Assembly: GCF_000003605.2 (NCBI RefSeq)
Contig: NW_003148770.1
Coordinates: 528,057-592,056, forward strand
Source: Saccoglossus kowalevskii
Taxonomy: Eukaryota; Hemichordata; Enteropneusta; Harrimaniidae
Length of the DNA stretch: 64,000 bases
Direction of reading: 5' to 3'
Positions within the stretch are counted from its first letter, which is position 1, and every line of letters begins with the position of its first letter. A program made the translations under genes and the position numbers. Below, piece by piece: positions 13,265-24,767 of the stretch. The notes beneath the pieces are model-generated. The model ran no database searches. It saw only the letters and a program-made list of their open reading frames with translations, and was not told the DNA's origin.

Positions 13265-14462
13265 CTGTATGGTGGTATTATGAGAGGTTTCTTTGTTTCA
13301 AATTATTTGATTTACGTTTTTTTACTATAGTGTGAGCGAGACTCAAACTCACTGTCTTTTAAAGCCAATTTTGTTTTATTTTATCTCGATGACGCACTTG
13401 TATACCACGCCTCGACGTGATTCGAACCTTGCCGTTTGTATTAGGTGGTTTTTGTCACGTGGTAATATGCGACTATTTCCCTGTTTTATTGTGATTTTGT
13501 GAGAGTTGAATAATGGCTCCCTCGATTGTCACGCCTTGACATAGTTTTATCCACACGTCCATGTTGGCGTGATCCGACTGACTGTATGATCATCCTGTTT
13601 AACAACCTAGGATTTATTTCAGTTATTATTAATAAATTGTCACGTTATTTGTTCACCGTATTGGTAATATCTTAAGGATCTTTGTATATACCAATTCATA
13701 TATAACGACCCTCATTGAAGGGCATATATTTTGTAGCATTACCAATCTGTTGTAGGAACGTTGAAATTGTGCCTGAGCTTTTAGTCAATGTATTATTATA
13801 ACTGAATTATTGAACGTAGTAAATGTGTTGATTAAAAAAATAACGTTCTACCATAAAAAAAATACCACCCGTTATTACATATGCACTGCAGTTTATTTCG
13901 ATTCGTCCCTGAAATCAAAATCGATATTTCAACACCATATTTGCAAATGAGGTCTGAGAGCAAACAAAGTAGTCCCTTTAAGAGTACCGTTTTTCGAAGC
14001 ATAGCACAAATAAACAATATTTAGATGTACGATATTTTTCTATTGGGGTACATGAATATACTTGCCCAGGGAAATGAAATTTGAACAATACTAATGGTAC
14101 TTTTAAGCAGTCACTTATTTTAACTAAAACTAATTTGCATATCACCCATGCAATAATGTTTTCGGTATGTTCACGGTCGATATGCAAATGAACATGGTAT
14201 TTCCATTGGCTACCGAACTATTTTTTATTTTGTAAACGCTTTTTCGTCTGCTATTTTTGTCCTTTTCAAATCGTTCAGCAACATTTTTGGTATGTTAGGT
14301 TTACATCACATGGAATACTATGGAATACTATGATTGGGAGAACCTAATTTTCCACCTGCAGGAGAATGGGTTTTATTAACCCTGAAAGGCTCTCGGAATG
14401 ATCCACCCGCAGTAAAATCAGCAATTACTATGGGGCCACAACCATCGAGACGGGTGCGTTTA
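13265..14462. other. Intergenic, nothing recognised
   Basis: AT-rich, short frames only. The 97-codon plus-strand frame at 14334-14627 runs into a repeat and is not supported as a gene. Confidence 0.45.
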
Positions 14463-14575
14463 TTCGAAGAACGAAGAAGGAAGACAGAATATTCATACTG
14501 TTTAATAAGAAGGAAGACAGAATATTCATACTGTTTAATCATAACATATATATTCTTCGTTCTTTTGTTTAAAGT
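14463..14575 (-). repeat. Copy of the GAAGAACGAAG repeat family
   Basis: Contains a direct duplication of about 36 bp (GGAAGACAGAATATTCATAC twice) and ends in ATATATTCTTCGTTCTTTTG. Read on the minus strand it matches the unit of the tandem array at 20163-20512. The block is bounded by GAAGAACGAAGAA on the left and its complement on the right, so it also has the form of an inverted repeat. Confidence 0.7.
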
Positions 14576-14921
14576 GCCTGTGAAATGGCTGCTATTTTCA
14601 CGCCTAAAATTATCAATTGATACATAAATATTATTAATTTTTATGTTTCTAAGCATGAATTATTTTTTTTAAGTGAAAAAATGTGTTTTAAACTCAGTCT
14701 ACGGCAACTTTATTTTTGTGTATTTTAAAACGAGGCCTCTCATTAGCTTCTCATTTGCATACAGAAATTCCCCTTGTGACGTCAGAAGGGGAAGTCGCAT
14801 CGCAGCTTGCATTGCCGATACGTGTAAATAAGGCAAATTTCTTGTGCAGTTTTCTCGTCTTTGACTATATTGTCACTTATGTACTTGTTCGTCGAGGAAG
14901 AATGGACCATAATGAACACAT

Positions 14922-15561
14922 NNNNNNNNNNNNNNNNNNNNNNNNNNNNNNNNNNNNNNNNNNNNNNNNNNNNNNNNNNNNNNNNNNNNNNNNNNNNNNN
15001 NNNNNNNNNNNNNNNNNNNNNNNNNNNNNNNNNNNNNNNNNNNNNNNNNNNNNNNNNNNNNNNNNNNNNNNNNNNNNNNNNNNNNNNNNNNNNNNNNNNN
15101 NNNNNNNNNNNNNNNNNNNNNNNNNNNNNNNNNNNNNNNNNNNNNNNNNNNNNNNNNNNNNNNNNNNNNNNNNNNNNNNNNNNNNNNNNNNNNNNNNNNN
15201 NNNNNNNNNNNNNNNNNNNNNNNNNNNNNNNNNNNNNNNNNNNNNNNNNNNNNNNNNNNNNNNNNNNNNNNNNNNNNNNNNNNNNNNNNNNNNNNNNNNN
15301 NNNNNNNNNNNNNNNNNNNNNNNNNNNNNNNNNNNNNNNNNNNNNNNNNNNNNNNNNNNNNNNNNNNNNNNNNNNNNNNNNNNNNNNNNNNNNNNNNNNN
15401 NNNNNNNNNNNNNNNNNNNNNNNNNNNNNNNNNNNNNNNNNNNNNNNNNNNNNNNNNNNNNNNNNNNNNNNNNNNNNNNNNNNNNNNNNNNNNNNNNNNN
15501 NNNNNNNNNNNNNNNNNNNNNNNNNNNNNNNNNNNNNNNNNNNNNNNNNNNNNNNNNNNNN
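14922..15561. other. Assembly gap (640 N)
   Basis: A run of N. Open frames crossing it have no meaning. Confidence 1.
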
Positions 15562-16350
15562 GCAGATAAAGCTGCAAGCATGGAGGTAAAAAAAGAACAG
15601 AGGTGTGAATCCGACATTCAACACCAATCACCAAACAATTCAGAAACTTTTAGCCTTCGAAAATGAAAACAGTTAGGAGTGTGTAAGGCCTGTGTAATTT
15701 CCTGTTTGTCTGACGCTTCGTTTTCGTGTCACTGTCAAAATTATTGCTACCTTTTACTTAACAGGGACTAAATGGTCTCTATGAAACGATAATCAGGATC
15801 GCAAAAAAAGTCAACTGATTTGAAACACTTGCCGGACGTCTCTCTCTCTCTCTCTTCTGAAATCCGCCTCGGTGATCATGGGCTGGTTCGGAATCTATTT
15901 CTTTGGTTAAGTGATGTCGCACCTTTGCATCGACTAGAAACGTGTGAATACATACACTTTGGCTATACGTTTCACTGCAACTGCCCACAACACAACATCT
16001 GAAAACTGTCTCTCTCAACAAAAAAAAATAGGACAAAAAAAAAAAAAAAAAAAAAAAAAAAACGCCGACCGAAAAATGTATATCGTTTAAAAGTTCTATA
16101 CTGGACGACCAGTGTTATTACGGCTCAGGGGTATGACTTCCTCTCACATTTTGTCATTTGGTGGCGCACTTTCGGCGAGAGTCGGAAATCCGGTAACAGT
16201 AGACCGTTTAACGATAGGTGGGCGTCGCTACAACACGAGAAATATCCCAAATTTACTTGGATACGATTAATAATTTTCAGCAAAAAATCAATAACTACCC
16301 TTTTCAGTGGGACACAGATCTAAAATGGGAAACGTGAGGGTGGGCATTGC
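15562..16350. other. Intergenic with simple repeats
   Basis: A TCTC run lies at about 15840-15855 and a long A run at 16037-16062. No gene is recognised. Confidence 0.55.
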
Positions 16351-16351
16351 A

Positions 16352-16437
16352 CAGGCACTTTAAAGAAAACTCTACCCTAATCTTTAAAACGAATAACAAA
16401 GACCACACAATAATATTCAATTGAATACATTTACGTG
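16352..16437 (-). repeat. Copy of the GAAGAACGAAG repeat family
   Basis: On the minus strand this reads TGTGGTCTTTGTTATTCG, then TTTAAAGATTAGGGT, then TTTTCTTTAAAG. That is the same order of blocks as one unit of the array at 20163-20512. With the copy at 14463-14575 it brackets the first assembly gap. Confidence 0.7.
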
Positions 16438-16598
16438 CAGTCATCGTTATCATCGTTGTCAGCATCCTTTATTTCATGTTTTGTCATATTACCTCAAACC
16501 CTGCAAATGGAAGTGTGCATGGAATCATGTGAAGAAACGGTGTGTATTGTGATAACTGTGATAATTGTGATAACTGACAGGTCATACTTATTGTCAAC

Positions 16599-16725
16599 TC
16601 TGGAAGGACAGTGGGTTCTACCTGGTGTGCTTGTAATTTACATAACAAAGGGTGTTTACAACTTTGGAAGGAGAATTGGAATCTACCAGATGTTCTGTTA
16701 TTTGAATAACAAAGAATGTTTATGA
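16599..16725 (+). repeat. Two-copy tandem repeat, about 64 bp
   Basis: Two diverged copies start at CTCTGGAAGGACAG and CTTTGGAAGGAGAA. Each continues through a TCTACC block to ATAACAAAG and TGTTTA. Confidence 0.7.
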
Positions 16726-17795
16726 TCTCCTGAATTGCCTACGTGACACAGCTGCTAGCAAAATCACATTCTGATTGGCTTATGTGGAAACCTAGGTGGT
16801 GTCGCTGCCTATAAATTGGACAGACTCAGGACAGTTTGGGTCGATTATTTCAACTTGGTGACCGTCTTTTCAACTTGCTTTCCTGTGTGTTCTGCTACGA
16901 TACGATATTACAGGCTACAACCATCATTCTGTGAGACTTGTATGAAATGCTCTGCGATCTCCTGCTTTCAGCGGTGCCCTCCAGAATACCAGCGCTCTCT
17001 GCAAGCAAGACTGCTGTATTTCTCCGTTGTTGTGTTGCAGAAACCATTGACTGTCGTCCAATAATACATTCTGGAACTGAGTTATCACCAATGCACACTT
17101 CCCTAAGCAATCCCTTATTTTAGTGATTTTATTCATTGTATTTTTCTGTGCTTTATTTCTTGTAATTACTTTGAGAGGTAATCTCCGGGAGCTTTAAGAT
17201 GATATTTTGGTGTATGTGTATTTCATTTCCAGTACTATTGTCTTGTCTACCCAGTACTAGCAGTGAACCCCCTGTCCAGTGTGAGTTCTGTGGGTGGCCC
17301 TCTCAATTGCGATAAGCAGGCCTTATACTGTGACAAATACAATTTCTGTATGTATTTCTAAATGATGATCCTTTTATTTCAATAGTATCGCATCAAAGTC
17401 GCGTGATCAAAATTCCTACTGGTTTTTGAAAAATACTGCCTTACTCTGTGCGATGGGAAAAATGCCGATATTGTTTTTTTTCCCGCGATTAGCCTCTAAT
17501 TTGGGTGCATACACAAATACAGATTAAAGAATACTGGTTTCTCGTCAACGCACCCTGGCAGCGCTCGACGTTCGCTAGTTTATAGCGTCCCCAGCGTAGG
17601 CAATAAGACATGAATGTCACAGTCCCCGTTATATGATTATAAAGTAGTACAAGGAACATCTGCAAAGAGGTGAATGAATATAATTTATGTGGGTACAACT
17701 CATCATAAAATGATTTCTGGTAATCTAGTTTAGCACTGACAACTAAAAACTTCCACTGACCCATGTTCAGAATCTCAGCGCACACAAGTGCAACT
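16726..17795. other. Intergenic, nothing recognised
   Basis: Several short frames overlap in opposite directions at 16816-17136, and none resembles a known protein. The 167-codon minus-strand frame at 17489-17992 reads partly through the satellite that follows and is not supported. Confidence 0.45.
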
Positions 17796-18500
17796 AAACC
17801 ATTTGTCACTGGTGGCTGGGATAAAAGCAAATAACTGCATTGATCTAATTTGCATAATTTTGGGAGGGTGTGGTCATTACTGTCAGAAGCACATCTACTC
17901 GTGTCAAGGTGTAATCCTACCAAATATGAACAAAATTGGCCCAATGGTTGCTGGGATAAGAGCAAATAACTGCACTGATCTAATTTGCACATTTTTGAGA
18001 GGGTGTAGTCATTTTTGCCAAAAGCACATCTACTCGTGCCAAGGTGTAATCATACCAAATATTAAAAAATTAACAGGGTGGTGGTAGAGATAGCAACAAA
18101 TAACTGCATTGATCTAATTTGCATATTTTTGGGAGGGTGTGGTCATTACTGTCAGAAGCACATCCACCGTGTCAAGGTGTAATCCTACCAAATATGAACT
18201 AAATTGGCCCACTGGTGGCTGGGATAAAAGCAAATAACTGCATTGATCTAATTTGCATAATTTTGGGAGGGTGTGGTCATTATTGCCAAAAGCATATCTA
18301 ATCGTGCCAAGGTGTAATCATACCAAATACGAATAAAATCGACAGGGTGGTGGTAGAGATAGCAGCAAATAACTGTATGATCTAATTTGCATGCTTTTAG
18401 GAGGGCGTGGTCATTACTGTCAGAAGCACATCTACTCGTGTCAAGGTAATCCTACCAAATATGAACAAAACCAGTTCAAAGGAAATAACTGGATTTAGCT
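17796..18500 (+). repeat. Satellite array, about 136-bp unit, two subtypes
   Basis: Five to six units are anchored by AAATAACTG at about 17826, 17964, 18099, 18232, 18366 and 18487. Each holds TGATCTAATTTGCATA, then GGGAGGGTGTGGTCATT, then AGAAGCACATCTACTCGTG, then CAAGGTGTAATC, then TACCAAATA. Units of a GGTGGCTGGGATAAAAGC type are interspersed with units of a GGTGGTGGTAGAGATAGC type, suggesting a partly dimeric higher-order repeat. The last unit is degenerate. Confidence 0.92.
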
Positions 18501-18792
18501 AATTTGCATTTTGTTGTGTAGGGTGAGGTTATATTAATAATAATCTAAAAGATGACTTCGGGTGATAAGGAAGTTATTTTGAAATTGGGTTCTGAGAAAT
18601 TGTTTTTGAGTTCTGAGGCTCTGAGTTCTGAAAAGTATACACTAACGATCAAATACATTTGGTAAAACGTGTGAATCTGAAATCAGGAATTCATTAATCT
18701 GAATGTGAATTTAACAGAATCAATTATTCTGAGCATGATCAGTCAGTGTATTCCATTGTTTTACTAATGAGTATCGCGCATTTATAAGTGTT
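18501..18792. other. Short spacer between repeats
   Basis: Nothing recognised apart from a short run of TCTGAG-type repeats at 18585-18640. Confidence 0.5.
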
Positions 18793-19305
18793 TAGGTAGA
18801 GATACAGTTTACCTGACAGGTATTTTAATTAGTTAATTAGGAAACCATGATGACCTCCCTTTCCCACAAAACTATATATTTTCGGAAAGCTTATTGTATG
18901 AATTTTAAAATTTTGTTAGTATTTTTTTATGAACACTGTAGTTTGAAATGTGCTTTTTTGGTCAAAAGTGATTTAAATAAAATTAACTTCTAAACCATGC
19001 TTCTGTTTCCTGTCAAAATTGGTTTATGAGTACATCTGTTTACTATAAAGAAAGTGCCGTCTTGAAAACTGCCTACCAGTTGTCTTGTTTGCAGGTCAGC
19101 AGCTCAAATTTCACTACTTCAAGTTTATGCATAAATTAACACGCAGGCTAGTTGTCTGTACGATTGTTGTAACACTGTTCAACCAAAAACAATGCCCCGA
19201 CGGCGTTTTGAAGATAAACACATTGTCAATCATTTGTGAAAATTTCAAATCAAAAGGTCAAAGCGTCTAGGAGCTATTTTTCTGGGATGTGTACTAAAAC
19301 ACATT
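18793..19305 (+). mobile_element. 5' half of a TIR element (AGGTAGAGAT family)
   Basis: Starts with TTTAGGTAGAGATACAG followed by TTTACCTGACAGG, the same left end as the copy at 31038-31680. It keeps the inner part seen in the longer copy at 27468-28361, including GCCCCGACGGCGTTTTG. It stops at about 19305, after TGGGATGTGTACTAAAA, so the right half and right terminus are missing. No transposase frame is visible, so it is non-autonomous. Confidence 0.8.
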
Positions 19306-20162
19306 ATAGAACGCTGTACGTGTCTTCACTTTCAGGTTAATTCTTCTGCCGATTTCTCGACACCAGCAACGTGATTTTTCATTTGGGATTTCGACAAACT
19401 TAACATGAATCGTTATGGCATTCATACGCACAACACCTCACAATGTTTCAACTTTTAAATTGTCAGTTAACAAGGGTTTTCATAGTAGCATTTCTATGGG
19501 ATTGACGTACTAGAATGAATGGGTTCAATTATCAGTGTTTACTGGTGACATCATTGAACTGGCCCTCTAGAGGCGAAATTACGCCAGGCAAAGCGGACGT
19601 TTGTCGTCTGCTTCACAGCCCGTTTTATACCCCATATTTAGGACATTTCGCAGCACATGCAAGTTGTTTTTATCGACAGAATTTATTTATAGAATACAAA
19701 TTTCATGTACAGTGTCGAAAGCCATACATCTGCTCCCCTTTAATGTCTACTCAAATGGATTTACAGTTGGGAATTAATTTCTTGAAATGTACACCATCTT
19801 CTATTTTCTATCTTTGTTCTGTATATATCTAGTTGGACGAATGGCGTCATATCGGAGGGAACGATGAACTGTCGGTCCCGTTTGCTTCCAGAGCACAAAA
19901 AAACACAGCATATTTTAGTAGCGGATTACCGCGGGATGACTATATATAATCAGAATTAGAAATGTGTTGTCTTTGAATCGCCCTGTAACCTGTTTACGTG
20001 TATAATGTACGAGTGATTTGGCAACTACCTGCGTCCTATTATGCGTACGAGTGAGTAAAAATGACAATGTTTGTTGTAAAGTGGCAAATAAGTAAATTAT
20101 GATTTAAATGTTAATGCTATGAGTGCTAAAATCCTTAGAATTCAAATCAGGGATTCAAATAT
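19306..20162. other. Intergenic, nothing recognised
   Basis: A 105-codon plus-strand frame (19515-19832) has no recognisable motif and no splice or poly(A) support. Confidence 0.4.
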
Positions 20163-20512
20163 CAACGTGTGGTCTTTGTTATTCGTTCTTCGCTTTAAAG
20201 TTTGGAGTGGGGTTTTCTTTAAACAGAAGAACGAAGAACGAAGAATATATATTTTATAATTAAACAGTATGAACGATCATTGTATGTAAATGTATTTATT
20301 TAAATATTAATGTGTGGTCTTTGTTCTTCATTTTAAAGATTAGGGTGGAATTTTCTTAAAACAGAAGAACGAAGAATATATATGTTATGATTAAACGGTA
20401 TGAACGATGATTGCATGTAAATGTATTTATTTAAATATTAATGTGTGGTCTTTGTTCTTCGTTTTAAAGATTAGGATGTGGTTTTCTTTAAACAGAAGAA
20501 CGAAAATACGGC
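20163..20512 (+). repeat. Tandem array, about 145-bp unit
   Basis: About two and a half units. Each runs TGTGGTCTTTGTT, CGTTTTAAAGATTAGG, GTTTTCTTTAAACAGAAGAA, CGAAGAATATATA, ATTAAACAGTATGAACGAT, TTTAAATATTAATG. The left unit is the most diverged. Related single copies in the opposite orientation lie at 14463-14575 and 16352-16437. Confidence 0.9.
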
Positions 20513-21477
20513 CGCAGGATACACCGCATCACTCGTGAAAATGATTAATACGCTAATAATTAATACGCAACGAAAGCCACGAGGAGAGTGTTGGGTTCTG
20601 CCATATTATTCTACACCAGTGAAACAAAGCATGAAACACAATGGTCTCTTGGGTTTCGATTACACGCCGCTAGGACAACACACGCCATCAGTTCGTACCT
20701 ATTATTTGACATTTCACGAGATCAATAACTCCAAAAACATGAATGTCTGTCGAGTATACTATTATAGCAGACATGTAACACTTACCTTTCTCGAAGATAT
20801 TCCTTACTTTTGACTGAAAGTTATCCTATAAATTTTGTTTGGTGCAGTCAATCGCACAATGGTGGAGATCACGTTGACCTTCACTCAATACCCTCTACGG
20901 TGACACCATTTTATTAACAGTGACGTCGCCTCTAGATGACGCTCTTGTTAAATCCTTTAAATGCTCAAAGTTGATTCTGCCTTGTGGTTCAGACAAGTAT
21001 TGTTACATATTGCACTGTATGAAAACCTTACTCTCATTTCATTTTGCGTATCTGAATATCATGATGATTCTTGGTATTGTTGGAATGTTTGAGTGAAAAT
21101 GGCACCATCTAATGATGACAAAACGAAAAGTTTGACGTGACGTTGAAACATTTTTAAATATATTCTACGTATTTTGTACTAAACAAAAAATGCAAGGGAG
21201 GAATTTATAATCACTCATAACCTGAATTATGTTCGCCCAGTCTGCATAGACTCACACCCACCGTTATCGACATTTGATGCAATAATGTCTTCATATACAG
21301 ATCCACTAAAAGGTATTATATGGAAGGATAAAAATACCCAGTGCAATACCGCAGAAATATATACTGTGACTTTACGGTGGTTGGCGTTGCGGTGACAGAT
21401 GTATAATAATAAATTGTAATGGCGTGGCATATGATGAACAAAATGAGAATTATAAAATCTTGTCGTATCTGTTGCTA
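20513..21477. other. Intergenic, nothing recognised
   Basis: Includes a 111-codon plus-strand frame at 20478-20813 that begins inside the preceding tandem repeat and shows no known motif. Confidence 0.4.
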
Positions 21478-21732
21478 TTTATTCCACCAAACTCTCTCGT
21501 CATAACCTACATTTAGTTCAGATTCAGTTTCATTATTCGTCTTAAATTACCCCCACTAACAAGCAAAATAACACCTTGGTAAATAGAACGAAGTACGATT
21601 AGGAGAAAGAAAATGAACAGACAAAATACGGCCTTCCAACCCGCTGCAGTTTCTACAAGATTTCATTCATGAAGAAAATTGACAAAGTGTCAAGGTAGAT
21701 CAGCTATAGGATGACGTAGTGGGATTTGTAGC

Positions 21733-24700
21733 TTAAAAATCAGCAAAGTAATCAATATATTCACAGCTGAAAAAAGAAAGAGGGTGATTAAATATATGAT
21801 TCACACTGACAACAGCTGATCTGGAATTGACATATGACGACTGCGGAATTAAAATGCCTGTTCAGTAGAAGTTGAGCAATAACTCTCTCTAAAGTGATGC
21901 CGACAAAACGAAAAGCACGATGTATATCATTGTCGCGTTCGTATTATAAATAAATAAGTACATACCCAGGAACCTGCCAACTTGTGCCGAACTCATTGTG
22001 GTCCTTGGCTGACGAACCGTCAGGCATCATCAAGTCGTTGTCTTTAGTGCCATCCGCATTCCCAAGTATTCCACATACGTGTTTGGCGACTAAAGAGTTT
22101 GAATGGATACCAAAGTTAAAACGATGTTCATCGCTCCATTGGACAAACCAGCGTTGTTTGATTGACTGTATGGTAAACCAGCCATCTTGGAAGTACATCA
22201 GCAGCTCTAAATCCGGTGACATTAAAGTCTTCTCACGGTCGATGTTTTCACCATCGAGCTATATAAAATTAAAATGTTTATTTTTCTAAAATAAATTGTT
22301 GTAATATTAATAAGGAAACTAGATGTATAAAACAACATTGACAACTGTGTACGTAGCTCATAGTATTATCATTTGTTCGACAAAGAATCTACACTTTTGA
22401 GTTGAACAAATTCAGGCCAATCGGGACACCTGTGCTTTGAAATCAGTATGCCGACGTCGCCCACTTCTGTGCTTATACGCGTTTTGCGGAATTACTGTGT
22501 GTCATGCGATCGTTGAATAGAACATCTGTCTCTACCGTCATACAATGCAAATTACAAGTGGCAATTCAGAACGTGCATTTACCAACAGAAAACATGTATT
22601 GATTTTTCAAATGACAAAGGCACAATTCATTAGAAGAAGAAACATATAATTACATCATTTAAACATAATTGTGCCTTATTCTTCGTAGTTTATCAAACAG
22701 TCAGTGTGTGAAACTTACAAAAATAAAAAATATGTGAACAAAACAGTATGATTTACCGTTGTTAAACCCCGTCCAACCATGATAATGTGCTCGCCAGCTT
22801 TGACGACTGTACCAATTATGCGACGAACGCGACCGTCGTGAAACGAGGCTCCGTGAATAGCAATGACTTCGAATGATGCTGTCTTGTTTTGACAGTCTTT
22901 GCTAATGATGTAACTACAATGATCACCCTGGTAGGTAAGTTTCACTCCGTCCAGCGTCGTGTAATGTGGATCGCCTTTACCAGTGCCTTGCAGGCAAGGA
23001 CACTCTGTAACCGTATGTATAGAATATTAGATAAGTGAATAATATAAAGAAAGTTGCTTTGTCATTTCATGTGCAGATAAAGAAATCAACGTTGTTATTA
23101 ATTAATCGCCAGTGTAAGTTGGCTTGTCTGATAATTAATTAGTTATATCAAACATACCGAGATTTGCACTGAAGGAAATTCCCGTTTCCTTGCGATTGTC
23201 GGCACTGAGGAGTACTCCTTCCAGCTTTACAACATCACAGTCTTTGAAATTACCATAGTGAACTTCAAAGAGTCCTGGCTCAGACTCCGGTTTGTTGGTA
23301 AAACCCGGGGGAGTTTGACCATCAGCAAAGCCAGTCACTCTCAGGGTTCCCCCTGAAAAGTAACTGAATCGATCGATGAATTCTGCCGTGAAACTTGTGC
23401 ATGTGGTAGTATATATCTCAACAATCCATACATCTGAAAGGAAATAACACAACATAAAATATTTAAATATTTATCGTGTATGACGTCATGGTACATGCGC
23501 ACATGTATGGAACAGGTGAGCAATATCCATGAGACTATGCTAGTTGTAATTTTCTAGTTCTCTTAATGCATCACTAGTTTCGATTAGTCAGCGCTAGTTT
23601 TGCTCAATTATTTTTAGGTTGTTATTAACCATTGCTAGTTTTTGTAACGCAAAGCCAGTGTTAATGCAAGAGAGCAGCTTGTTTTTAACAGTTTTTTTCG
23701 ACATGTCTAATTCTGTTTTGTATTGTATGCTTCGACTCACCTAGCAATGCAATGGAGCTTCATAGCAATACATATAAAACAACAATACAGTACGACATAC
23801 TAATAGAACAAAATAAAGAAAGTAGAGGTCACCTTACCCTTCGGCAAACTTCCGGTCATGAGCCGATAGAGTTCAACCCAACTCATAATCGGGTTACGTT
23901 TTTCTTCAACCTTTGAGAATGAAAAAAAAAAACATTCAGGACTAATAAGTGTTATCATATTAATTGTCAACACAGATTTTGATTATGTTGTATATTGTCG
24001 GGCTCATATTGCGTTCACGCTAATTGTTGATACATTTATAGTTGAATCTGACATCAAAACGTATTCCACGACTCCTTACAAATGTATGTGCTGGTTGTAG
24101 TAAATTACAAAGCGAGACAAACAGATATTATGGGATACCTAAAAACATATATATCAATTAGCATTTAACATTACATGTATCGGCCATATTGATAGTCGGG
24201 TTTTATCGTTTTCTAAAGCAAAATAAGTGAGTGAAAATGACTTATTGCTTTGTATTACAGATATACGGGTCACGATTTTCTTTTGACTATCTTGATTTGA
24301 TCAGTAGTTTACACAGTACGAAATGGAACATGTACAATGTTAATTGGGACGTAAATCGTCACTCATTCCATTTGTGTGGATTAACGTTAAAATTAAAACT
24401 GTTACAAATTATTGAGTAAGGCATGTAAGTTGATGCAGTACAAATTCATACACACATTCACGTGCTCGTACCGTTGCAATAATTTGGAAAATAAACTTTT
24501 CAAAATAAGACGAAATGATCGAAAATCGGACAGGCTTACTTAAAACTTTAGTTATCGTCAATAGTCAAACTATCATGGTTGGAAAACCCAATAGAACGAC
24601 GTGGCCAATAGTATGGTTTAATCATTTCTGATAATAAAAATACTTTTTTTTTAAAATGACATATAAAAGAACAAGCTTACCTCTCTTTGGTTTCTGACTA

Positions 24701-24767
24701 TGGCATATCCATTGACGGTTGCAGCCACGAGAATTACCATTAATGGAAAGACTGTAAAACTTCCCAT
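21733..24767 (-). CDS. Secreted von Willebrand type D domain protein (six exons)
   Basis: Exons read on the minus strand: 24681-24767, 23838-23910, 23158-23433, 22757-23004, 21966-22258, 21733-21766. All junctions are GT/AG and the frame is kept, giving 336 codons plus stop. Residues 1-20 form a signal peptide (MGSFTVFPLMVILVAATVNG), so the product should be secreted. Residues 54-145 form a domain I do not recognise, with Cys in TTTCTSF and KDCDVV. Residues 148-325 are a VWD domain: it opens with GDPHYTTLDG, has DHCSYI and SKDC, and contains CGILGNADG at 290-298 followed by an acidic calcium-site-like stretch and EFGTSW. The final exon encodes only the last 11 residues, starting GCEY. AATAAA on this strand at 21478-21483 ends a 3' UTR of about 250 bases. 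VWD domains are known from extracellular matrix, mucin-like and lipid-transport proteins. The exact role is unknown. The last exon is inferred from its acceptor (TTTTTTCAG) and phase. Confidence 0.85.

Noticed and set aside
14716-15666. Open frames of 240-316 codons crossing 14.9-15.6 kb
   Set aside because: They consist mostly of N from the assembly gap.
17489-17992. 167-codon minus-strand open frame
   Set aside because: Its first half is a translation of the 136-bp satellite, shown by the repeated DQCSYLLLSQ phrase. The repeat explains the open frame.
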